This document shows positions 42,923 through 49,429 of a DNA stretch of 49,429 nt, in pieces. The notes under the pieces are model-generated. The model searched no databases and was not told the origin of the DNA. It saw only the letters and a program-made list of their open reading frames with translations. Within the stretch, counting starts at the first letter, position 1, and every line of letters begins with the position of its first letter. The stretch is taken from contig DKIG01000024.1 in the NCBI GenBank assembly GCA_002454165.1, forward strand, positions 1-49,429. The letters are read 5' to 3'. The DNA is from Gammaproteobacteria bacterium UBA6724 (lineage in GTDB: Bacteria; Pseudomonadota; Gammaproteobacteria; Pseudomonadales; Azotimanducaceae). The translations under genes and the position numbers were made by a program.

Positions 42923-42985
42923 ATCAGTCTTGCGCCTCCTTGCCCTATCTTTTAATCTGCCATTCTCCAGCAACGCGCCAGGCGC

Positions 42986-43045
42986 GCTATTTCTATTAAG
43001 AGCATTTCGACAAAGAACATCTCGGTTATAAGCATGTCAACTAAA
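42986..43045 (+). repeat. Four degenerate 15 bp units running into the ilvD start codon
   Basis: gctatttctattaag, agcatttcgacaaag, aacatctcggttata, agcatgtcaactaaa align base for base, and the ATG of ilvD (43034) lies inside the last unit. In the ilvD frame they read as a 5-residue period, but no start codon lies upstream, so only the last unit is translated. Confidence 0.75.
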
Positions 43046-44710
43046 AACAGAAAACGTCCCTATTCTTCACTGGTAGTTGACGGCAATGAAAAGGCGCCAG
43101 CGCGGGCAATGTTGTATGCGGTGGGTTTTACCGAGGAGGATTTCAAAAAGCCACAGGTAGGCATTGCATCCACCTGGAGCAATCTCACTCCCTGCAACAT
43201 GCACATCAATCTGCTTGCCGACGCCGCTGCTATGGGTGCCGAGGAGACGGATGGCAAGGCGGTGACTTTCAACACCATTACAGTTTCTGATGGCATCTCC
43301 ATGGGTTCGCCCGGGATGCGGTATTCGCTGGTTTCCCGTGAGGTTATCGCCGATTCAATAGAAACGGTGGTTGCTGGTGAAGGCTTTGATGGTTTTGTTG
43401 CGATTGGCGGCTGTGACAAAAACATGCCGGGATGCGCCATGGCGATGGCGCGGCTTAACAGACCAAGTATTTTCGTCTATGGCGGGACGATACAGCCGGG
43501 GAAAGAACGCAGAGACATAGTGTCCGTGTTTGAAGCAGTCGGTCAACACGCCGCTGGCACCATCTCGGACATTCAGTTGAAAGAGGTTGAAGCGACTGCA
43601 ATACCCGGTGCCGGCTCCTGTGGTGGAATGTACACCGCCAACACCATGGCATCCGCTATTGAAGTACTCGGCCTGTCCTTGCCAAACTCCTCGGCACAGG
43701 AGGCAATTTCAGACAACAAACGCCAGGACAGTTATGAAGCAGGTAAGACGGTAGTTCAACTGATTGAACAGGACATCAAACCCTCGGATATCCTCTCAAA
43801 AGAATCTTTTGAGAACGCCATCACCCTGGTGATTGCCCTTGAAGGCTCAACCAACGCAGTGCTACATTTGCTTGCGATTGCACATGCTGCAAACATTCCT
43901 CTCAGTATTGACGATTTCAACAGAATTGGTGAACGGGTGCCGGTCCTGGCAGACATGCGCCCCGCCGGGCAGTATTCCATGAGTGAGTTGATCGCTATTG
44001 GTGGTATTCAACCCCTGATGAAGACCCTTTTGACGGCAGGGTTGTTACACGGTAATTGCCTGACTGTGACCGGTAAAACACTGGCGGAAAATCTTGCGGA
44101 TGTTGAACCCTATCCCGCCAATCAGAAAATTATCCGCCCCATGACCAGTCCCGTCAAAAAGGATAGCCATATTGTGATTTTGCGCGGCAATCTTGCGCCT
44201 GAGGGTGCGGTTGCAAAGATAACCGGACATGAGGGACTGAACTTCACCGGCACTGCCAGATGTTTCCACGGAGAGGAAGCCGCGCTTGCTGCCATCCTTG
44301 AGGGTAAATTGGTAACTGGCGATGTAGTGGTTGTCCGTTACGAAGGTCCCCGTGGCGGTCCCGGTATGCGGGAGATGCTCTCACCGACCAGCGCCATCAA
44401 TGGTTGCGGATTGTCGGGCAGTGTGGCGCTGATTACCGATGGCAGATTCTCCGGTGGCTCTCACGGATTCGTCATTGGCCACATCACACCGGAGGCTTTT
44501 GACGGAGGACCCATAGCGCTTATAGAAGATGGTGACAAGATCACCATTGATGCGGAAGCAAAGACCATTTCCGTTGCTCTGACGGATGCTGAATTATCTA
44601 GCAGAAAAGCACAGTGGCAGCCACCACCAGCCTATGCCAATCGTGGCGTGCTGGCTAAGTATGCCCGACTTGTGAGTTCCGCCTCAGAGGGCGCGGTGAC
44701 GGACGGGTAA
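43034..44710 (+). CDS. ilvD: Dihydroxy-acid dehydratase
   Basis: IlvD makes the 2-keto acids of valine and isoleucine and uses an iron-sulfur cluster. The 558 residues show STWSNLTPCNMHINL, GGCDKNMPGCAMAMARLNRPSI and GAGSCGGMYTANTMASAIEVLGLSLPNSSA, supplying three cysteine ligands, and LSPTSAINGCGLSGSVALITDGRFSGGSHG. The length and pattern fit the shorter class, some members of which hold [2Fe-2S], rather than the about 616-residue E. coli enzyme. The ribosome site is replaced by a 15 bp repeat region, so initiation may be weak. ilvB/C are not in the window. Confidence 0.96.
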   Translation: MSTKNRKRPYSSLVVDGNEKAPARAMLYAVGFTEEDFKKPQVGIASTWSNLTPCNMHINLLADAAAMGAEETDGKAVTFNTITVSDGISMGSPGMRYSLVSREVIADSIETVVAGEGFDGFVAIGGCDKNMPGCAMAMARLNRPSIFVYGGTIQPGKERRDIVSVFEAVGQHAAGTISDIQLKEVEATAIPGAGSCGGMYTANTMASAIEVLGLSLPNSSAQEAISDNKRQDSYEAGKTVVQLIEQDIKPSDILSKESFENAITLVIALEGSTNAVLHLLAIAHAANIPLSIDDFNRIGERVPVLADMRPAGQYSMSELIAIGGIQPLMKTLLTAGLLHGNCLTVTGKTLAENLADVEPYPANQKIIRPMTSPVKKDSHIVILRGNLAPEGAVAKITGHEGLNFTGTARCFHGEEAALAAILEGKLVTGDVVVVRYEGPRGGPGMREMLSPTSAINGCGLSGSVALITDGRFSGGSHGFVIGHITPEAFDGGPIALIEDGDKITIDAEAKTISVALTDAELSSRKAQWQPPPAYANRGVLAKYARLVSSASEGAVTDG

Positions 44711-44748
44711 TTGATGAATAAATCAGAAAGTAAAAGGAAAGAATAAAA

Positions 44749-45084
44749 ATGATTGAACAGATCCTGCACATTCTATATCTCGGTGGGGTCATCATGCTGA
44801 TCGCCAGGTTCATGCCCGGCGTCAGGGTGACCTCTTATGGTACTGCCGTCCTGGTGGCAATCGTTTACGCTATCATCAACTTCACGCTTGGCTCCCTGTT
44901 AAAGTTGCTCAGTCTTCCCTTCATCATTCTTACTCTGGGTATATTCATTGTTTTTATTAACGCCTTCCTGCTCTGGCTAACGGATAAACTGCTGGATAAT
45001 TTTGAGATTGATAACTTCCCCACCACATTCATCGTAGCAATCTTGATCACCCTCGCTGAAATCCTTTTCGCCAGCCTTGTCTGA
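44749..45084 (+). CDS. Holin-like (phage_holin_4_2/YvlD) membrane protein
   Basis: The 111-residue protein has four membrane segments (IMLIARFMPGV, TAVLVAIVYAIINFTL, LPFIILTLGIFIVFINAFLLWL, FIVAILITLAEILF) with the family pattern 'TLGxFxxxINAxLLxL'. The family name comes from distant phage homology; bacterial members are of unknown role. AAGGAAAGA precedes the ATG. It is followed by an imperfect hairpin GCCCA/TGGGC (45089-45107) and a small anchored protein. Confidence 0.9.
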   Translation: MIEQILHILYLGGVIMLIARFMPGVRVTSYGTAVLVAIVYAIINFTLGSLLKLLSLPFIILTLGIFIVFINAFLLWLTDKLLDNFEIDNFPTTFIVAILITLAEILFASLV

Positions 45085-45140
45085 TTTGCCCATCCAGGTC
45101 CCTGGGCTTTCATTCATCATTAAAAAACAGGAGCATCATA

Positions 45141-45569
45141 ATGAGAAAAATTATCTTGCCGATCGGTATGGTCATGCTGGCAGTGCTGATGTTCGGCTTG
45201 GTGATACGCTTGGCATCCGAGCGGGTGGAAGTCGTGGAATTACACACGCCGAGCGAATCTGAGGAGCAGGTGGTGACTCGTCTCTGGATCGTTGATCATG
45301 AAGGGTTGCAGTATCTCAGGTCGGCCCCTGAGGCTTCTGGTTGGTTTGCCCGGTTGCAGACGAACAAGGAAATTAGATTGACAAGAAAGGATATTACACA
45401 GTGCTACACCACCAGATTGCGCCGAGATAAAGACGCCCAAATCAACGCTTTGATGCAGGCGAAATACACCTGGGGAGACAGCCTTATCGGTGCCCTGTTT
45501 GGCGGCAGGGAGGGTTCAATCCCGATTGAACTCCATCCCTGTTTGCCTCGTCCTTCAACGGCTACCTAA
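45141..45569 (+). CDS. Membrane-anchored PNPOx/nitroreductase-like split-barrel domain protein
   Basis: The 142 residues start with a membrane anchor (IILPIGMVMLAVLMFGLVIRLA), then a domain with LWIVDHEGLQYLRSAPEASGWFARLQTNKEIRLTRKD, a pattern (strand-WIVD-x-YLR-x-GWxxRLxxNxxIxL) that recalls the flavin-binding split-barrel 'nitroreductase/quinone reductase' proteins. I cannot be sure of the fold; no catalytic residues are identifiable. The AGGAG at 45130-45134 supports the start. Its stop lies in a perfect 11 bp tandem array shared with the end of the convergent P450 gene. Confidence 0.6.
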   Translation: MRKIILPIGMVMLAVLMFGLVIRLASERVEVVELHTPSESEEQVVTRLWIVDHEGLQYLRSAPEASGWFARLQTNKEIRLTRKDITQCYTTRLRRDKDAQINALMQAKYTWGDSLIGALFGGREGSIPIELHPCLPRPSTAT

Positions 45570-45605
45570 TAACTACCTAATAACTACCTAATAACTACCT
45601 AATAA
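45562..45605. repeat. Four perfect 11 bp tandem repeats holding the stop codons of two convergent genes
   Basis: ctacctaataa repeats four times without error (45562-45572, 45573-45583, 45584-45594, 45595-45605). The upstream gene stops with TAA in the first copy (45567-45569); the P450 gene on the other strand stops with TAG in the last copy (45595-45597). The unit contains stops on both strands. Confidence 0.97.
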
Positions 45606-46845
45606 TTACCGGCAACTCAGAATATCCCTTCACAAAATTTGATTTCACCCAGACCGGGGGGCCGGTCATCTCAATATTGTCAAACCTTGTCATGATCTCT
45701 TCCCAGAGAACACGGAGTTGCATTTCGGCAAGACGATTACCCATGCAACGATGAATACCGAAACCAAACGAAAGATGGTGCCTTGCCTTTTTCCGGTCAA
45801 TTAAGAAGTCATCAGCACGCGGGATGACCTCACTGTCGCGGTTACCGGACACATACCACATCAACACCTTGTCGCCAGTTTTAACCTGCTGACCACCAAG
45901 CTCAGTGTCCCTGGTCGCGGTACGTCGCATATAGGCTAGGGGTGTCTGGTAACGGATGATTTCCGGCACCATATTGGGAATCAGCCCGGGATTGTCGCGG
46001 AGTTTCTGATATTCGGCAGGATTTTCGTTAAGGAATTTCACTCCGCCAGAGATTGAATTCCGTGTGGTGTCATTCCCGCCCACAATCAGCAGAATCAGAT
46101 TACCCAGATATTCCATCGGATCCATATTCTTCGTTGACTCACCGTGCGCCAACATGGACACAAGATCGCCCTTCGGTTCTTCATTTACTCGCTCATTCCA
46201 GAGTCGGGTGAAATACTCCAGACATTCAAGCAACTCTGCCTGTCGCTGTTCCTCGGATTCCACGATATCGGACTCTTCATTGGCGGTAGCAACATCTGAC
46301 CATCTGGTAAGCATGCGTCGGTCTTCAAAGGGAAAGTCAAACAATGTTGCAAGCATCTGGGTCGTCAGTTCAATTGATACCAGGTCAACCCAGTTAAATT
46401 CCTCGTTGCGTGGCAGGGAATCAAGAATGTCCCGAACCCGTTGCCGAAGCGACTTTTCCATCACCGCCAGATTGGATGGCGCAACCACACTGTTCACTTC
46501 TTTTCTCTGACGATCATGCTTGGGCGGGTCCATGGCGATAAACATGGGCAAGGTGAAATCCTCATCCGGATCTACTGCCACGATAATCCCTTCGGAGGAA
46601 TATGTGTCGTGGTCTGTGTCCACCGTCATGATGTCTTCGTAGCGAGTCACATTCCAGAAAGGTCCGACAACTTCGTGTTCTTTTTGCAAATGGATGGGTG
46701 CTTCCCGCCGCAACCGTTCAAAAAGTTTTACATGATAATCATCATGGAAGAGATAGGGGTTCATCAAATTAATCTCTTCCAGAGGGACTGTCTCCGGATC
46801 AACAGTGTCGTTATAGTCGTAAAGGTCCTGTGCTGCCTCAGTCAT
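45595..46845 (-). CDS. Cytochrome P450 of the CYP153 alkane-hydroxylase family
   Basis: CYP153 enzymes hydroxylate the terminal carbon of medium-chain alkanes. The 416 residues include WNVTRYEDIMTVDTDHDTYSS, MDPPKHDRQRKEV, the I-helix VGGNDTTRNS (256-264), E295-x-x-R298 in PEIIRYQ, and the haem loop FGFGIHRCMGNR with Cys367. GGNDTTRNS and the TYSSEGIIVAVD region are CYP153-like. AAGGAGG eight bases before the ATG is a very strong ribosome site. The gene lies 56 bp after a PQQ dehydrogenase on the same strand. Family members need a ferredoxin and ferredoxin reductase, which are not in the window. Confidence 0.93.
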   Translation of the reverse strand: MTEAAQDLYDYNDTVDPETVPLEEINLMNPYLFHDDYHVKLFERLRREAPIHLQKEHEVVGPFWNVTRYEDIMTVDTDHDTYSSEGIIVAVDPDEDFTLPMFIAMDPPKHDRQRKEVNSVVAPSNLAVMEKSLRQRVRDILDSLPRNEEFNWVDLVSIELTTQMLATLFDFPFEDRRMLTRWSDVATANEESDIVESEEQRQAELLECLEYFTRLWNERVNEEPKGDLVSMLAHGESTKNMDPMEYLGNLILLIVGGNDTTRNSISGGVKFLNENPAEYQKLRDNPGLIPNMVPEIIRYQTPLAYMRRTATRDTELGGQQVKTGDKVLMWYVSGNRDSEVIPRADDFLIDRKKARHHLSFGFGIHRCMGNRLAEMQLRVLWEEIMTRFDNIEMTGPPVWVKSNFVKGYSELPVIIR

Positions 46846-46901
46846 GTTCCTGCCTCCTTAATATCTCCAGATGGTTATAGCATTTTATACCAATTTGAAT
46901 A

Positions 46902-49157
46902 CTATTTTTTAGAAGATGGCTCAAGAAATGTGTTTGCTTTTAGTAGCCGCGCTTCACTGATGACATATTGCTGTATCGTTGCCGCATCTGCCTTGCTGAT
47001 TACATCCGCAAATCCTGCCATGCCTCGTTCCTTCAAAATCCCGTCCAGTACAATGTCTTCAAATACAAGATGCATGCCCGGTGCCATGTATCGCAAATCA
47101 GGTATCACGCCGCCAGCCCTGACTCCTGGACCATGACAAACGCCACAGTACTGATGATAGACCAGTTTGCCTCTGGCAATTGCCTCGGAGCTGGTTTCAA
47201 GTGCCGGTGGCTCAGGCACTCGGGCGACGCTCTCTTTAACCTCTGGCAATTTCAACTTGCCCCCCAGTTTGTAGGTCAGGATGCGCCCCCTGGGCTTTAA
47301 CCCATAGCCTTCTGCGGCGGCTACGGCAAGGGCAAAAGCACCACCCCAGCCTGCTACGACGCTAACATATTGTTCCCCGTCAATCTCAAATGTTACCGGC
47401 GGGGCGATAATACCTGTCTGGGCGGGCGCAGACCAGAGTTCTTCTCCTGTGTCCGCACGATAGGCGGCGAACCTGCCCCCGGAGTTACCTTGAAATACCA
47501 GATTGCCACGGGTTGAGAGGATGCCACCGTTCCAACTACCTGCATGTTGAATGCGCCAGATCTCTTTCTGTTGCACCGGGTCCCAGGCCGACACATGCCC
47601 CCGGAGCATGCCATCAATAGCGCTATCAATCTTCCTGTCGCCAGTCGGCGCATTCAGTTGCCAGTTAATACCAACATTCCATTGACCGTTGATGTACTCA
47701 AATTGCGGTTCGTTACCATAGGCGTAGGGAATGTCCATAGCCGGAATGTACACCAGGCCCGTATCGGGGTTATAGGACATGGGATGCCAGTTGTGTCCGC
47801 CCAGGGGCGAGGGCTTGTGGAATGATGCTTCAAGTTCATCATCTGACATAGCAGACAAGGTCTCAATCAACTCCTCAGGCGTCATGCTGGATAGGGGAGA
47901 TGCCGCCTGATACCGAGCATTCTCGGTTTCCACCGGACGGCCTGATTCCGGGTCAATCTGGCTTGCCCAGGTAACCGGTACATAGGCTTCCGCGGAGATA
48001 AATTCACCAGTAATGCGGTCCAGAACATAGAAGAACCCATTCTTGGGTGCCTGCATAATCACCTTGCGCATTTCCCCTTCAATCATGAGGTCTGCCAGGA
48101 TCATGTGCTGAGTGGCTGTATAGTCCCAGGTGTCTCCCGGTGTGGTCTGGTAATGCCAGATGTAGTCGCCAGTATCAGGGTTAATGGCAAGGATGGAGGA
48201 CAGGAAGAGGTTGTCGCCACCACCAGGACTACGCACTGTCTGGTTCCAGGGGGAGCCGTTACCAACCCCTATGTAGAGTTGATTGAGCTCCGGGTCGTAA
48301 GCCATGGAGTCCCATACGGTGCCACCCCCGCCTAGGGTCCACCACTTGCCGGTCCAGGTTTTTGCTGCTGCCGCCATGGTGTCGGACTCAAAAGGCAGGC
48401 TTGGGTCGCCGGGGACGGTATAAAACCGCCACATCTGCTCACCGGTCGCCACATCGTACGCAGTGACATAGCCGCGGACGCCATACTCGGCGCCGCCATT
48501 ACCGATGATGACCTTATCACGCACAACCCTGGGTGCGCCGGTAATCGTGTAGGGTTTGCTCTTGTCTATGGTGTTGACTTCCCAGAGGACTTCCCCGGTC
48601 ACCGCATCCAGCGCGATCAATCGGCCATCAAGGGCACCAACATATACGCGCCCCTTCCAGACCGCGACACCACGGTTAACAACATCACAGCAGGCTTTGG
48701 CACCCCACTCTTTCGGTACTTTCGGATCAAACTTCCAGATTAGTTCTCCGGTCCTGGCGTTATTGGCAAAGACCAGACTCCATGAGCCGCTGGTGTACAT
48801 AATGCCATCAACGACAATCGGCGAGGCTTCCAGACCGCGATTCGTACCCGTATCAAAATACCAGGCAAGACCCAGCTCAGCGACATTCTCCGTATTGATT
48901 TGATCCAGTGGACTAAATCTTGCCTCGTCATAGGTCCTGCCATGCGCCATCCAGTTATGAGGCTCGCTGTCGGCACTGGCGATTCGGTCCCCGTCAAGAC
49001 TCAATGTAGCTTGCCTGATATGCTCTGCGAACTGCTCGGCATTGTTATGCACTGCATCTTCTGCGACTAATTCCTGCCCCGCATCCTGTCGATTGACCAG
49101 AAACCAGGCGCCCAGGATGACCAGACAGACTGCGCTCAGCACAATGAGAAGTCTCAT
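46902..49157 (-). CDS. Quinohemoprotein alcohol dehydrogenase (PQQ and cytochrome c)
   Basis: The enzyme oxidises alcohols in the periplasm and passes electrons to cytochrome c. The 751 residues have an N-terminal membrane anchor/signal (LLIVLSAVCLVILGAWFLV), an eight-bladed PQQ propeller with KACCDVVNRGVAVW (the vicinal Cys pair near PQQ), GGGTVWDSMAYD, PGDTWDYTATQ and LGGHNWHPMSYNP, then a cytochrome c domain with CGVCHG at 671-676. Residues about 417-445 (SMTPEELIETLSAMSDDELEAS) are a helical acidic insertion not usual for the family. Gene order places it upstream of CYP153, so it is a good candidate to take the alcohol made by the P450. Confidence 0.94.
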   Translation of the reverse strand: MRLLIVLSAVCLVILGAWFLVNRQDAGQELVAEDAVHNNAEQFAEHIRQATLSLDGDRIASADSEPHNWMAHGRTYDEARFSPLDQINTENVAELGLAWYFDTGTNRGLEASPIVVDGIMYTSGSWSLVFANNARTGELIWKFDPKVPKEWGAKACCDVVNRGVAVWKGRVYVGALDGRLIALDAVTGEVLWEVNTIDKSKPYTITGAPRVVRDKVIIGNGGAEYGVRGYVTAYDVATGEQMWRFYTVPGDPSLPFESDTMAAAAKTWTGKWWTLGGGGTVWDSMAYDPELNQLYIGVGNGSPWNQTVRSPGGGDNLFLSSILAINPDTGDYIWHYQTTPGDTWDYTATQHMILADLMIEGEMRKVIMQAPKNGFFYVLDRITGEFISAEAYVPVTWASQIDPESGRPVETENARYQAASPLSSMTPEELIETLSAMSDDELEASFHKPSPLGGHNWHPMSYNPDTGLVYIPAMDIPYAYGNEPQFEYINGQWNVGINWQLNAPTGDRKIDSAIDGMLRGHVSAWDPVQQKEIWRIQHAGSWNGGILSTRGNLVFQGNSGGRFAAYRADTGEELWSAPAQTGIIAPPVTFEIDGEQYVSVVAGWGGAFALAVAAAEGYGLKPRGRILTYKLGGKLKLPEVKESVARVPEPPALETSSEAIARGKLVYHQYCGVCHGPGVRAGGVIPDLRYMAPGMHLVFEDIVLDGILKERGMAGFADVISKADAATIQQYVISEARLLKANTFLEPSSKK

Positions 49158-49429
49158 AATTTCACCATTAAGCCTTTTTTTAACTATCTAACAGGAGCCT
49201 ACAAGAAGCCTGCAAGAACCTACAAGATGCCCACAAGAGCCCATAAGAAACCAACAAGCGCACCCTGCGCCCTTGCGATGATGTTACTTGAGTCAAGAGA
49301 TGGCTACAACTCGCTACAGAGGTGCAGGTGAGAGGGTACCGTTTGTTGACATAGTGGCTTATGGCGTTAGCCTTGGAAATTGGTTCTTATTTGTTTAACT
49401 GACCAAATGCGCCTGCAAATAACCAGTTC
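49158..49429. other. Upstream region of the alcohol dehydrogenase gene
   Basis: No gene is visible. The start codon of the dehydrogenase is preceded by GGTGA. A degenerate 11 bp tandem array (49195-49258) follows, then about 170 bp without clear structure. A perfect TTGACA at 49348-49353 on the plus strand has no good -10 partner. Confidence 0.4.
49195..49258. repeat. Degenerate 10-11 bp tandem array upstream of the alcohol dehydrogenase
   Basis: Six units of the form gagcctacaag, aagcctgcaag, aacctacaag, atgcccacaag, agcccataag, aaaccaacaag, each ending in AAG, occupy the likely promoter/5' leader of the dehydrogenase gene. Confidence 0.85.

Noticed and set aside
49348..49353. Perfect TTGACA as a promoter on the plus strand
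   Set aside because: No matching -10 box lies 15-19 bp downstream, and no gene starts within the remaining bases.

Overview
The window is chromosomal DNA of a Gram-negative bacterium, most probably an uncultured, aerobic, marine-type gammaproteobacterium. The grounds are inferred from gene content: homodimeric AceE pyruvate dehydrogenase, AmpD/AmpG peptidoglycan recycling, exonuclease I (SbcB), BolA, YheU, the tesA/ybbA/ybbP arrangement, an NhaD sodium/proton antiporter, an osmoprotectant ABC importer, and a CYP153-type alkane hydroxylase beside a quinohemoprotein alcohol dehydrogenase. No rRNA, tRNA, CRISPR array or insertion sequence was recognised.

Layout. 1-2580 is the 3' part of a large HYR-repeat surface protein ending in an autotransporter-like beta-barrel. 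2.6-14 kb is housekeeping: ampD, aceE-aceF, a PduO-type cobalamin adenosyltransferase, ampG, an alkyltransferase-like protein, groES-groEL with promoter and terminator, a PuuD-like membrane protein and a coiled-coil membrane protein. 14-15 kb holds an acyltransferase. 15.0-22.7 kb is a visibly AT-richer defence island on the minus strand: a three-gene operon (membrane pentapeptide-repeat protein, type III Mod, type III Res), a small membrane ORF, and an overlapping type II restriction endonuclease/methyltransferase pair. 22.8-34 kb returns to core genes: sbcB, a two-gene osmoprotectant ABC importer with a fused binding-protein/permease, a Cys/Met-metabolism PLP enzyme, purC, msrA, a crotonase, nhaD, and moaB-moeA. 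34-38 kb holds a glycan-type cluster (GT4 glycosyltransferase, SAM methyltransferase, alpha/alpha-barrel 'prenyltransferase-like' protein) whose open reading frames overlap, facing another methyltransferase. 38-45.6 kb contains bolA, tesA, the ybbA-ybbP ABC system, yheU, ilvD, a holin-like membrane protein and a small anchored protein. The last 3.8 kb is the PQQ dehydrogenase/CYP153 pair, which would oxidise an alkane to an alcohol and then to an aldehyde.

A recurring feature is short tandem repeats, mostly in 11, 12, 15, 18, 24 or 36 bp units. They sit at gene ends, often containing a stop codon or running into a start codon, and also occur inside coding sequences (surface protein, cobalamin adenosyltransferase, MoeA, glycosyltransferase). 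This looks like a property of the genome (slippage or duplication) rather than of one gene.

All assignments come from reading motifs and context by eye; no database search was run.
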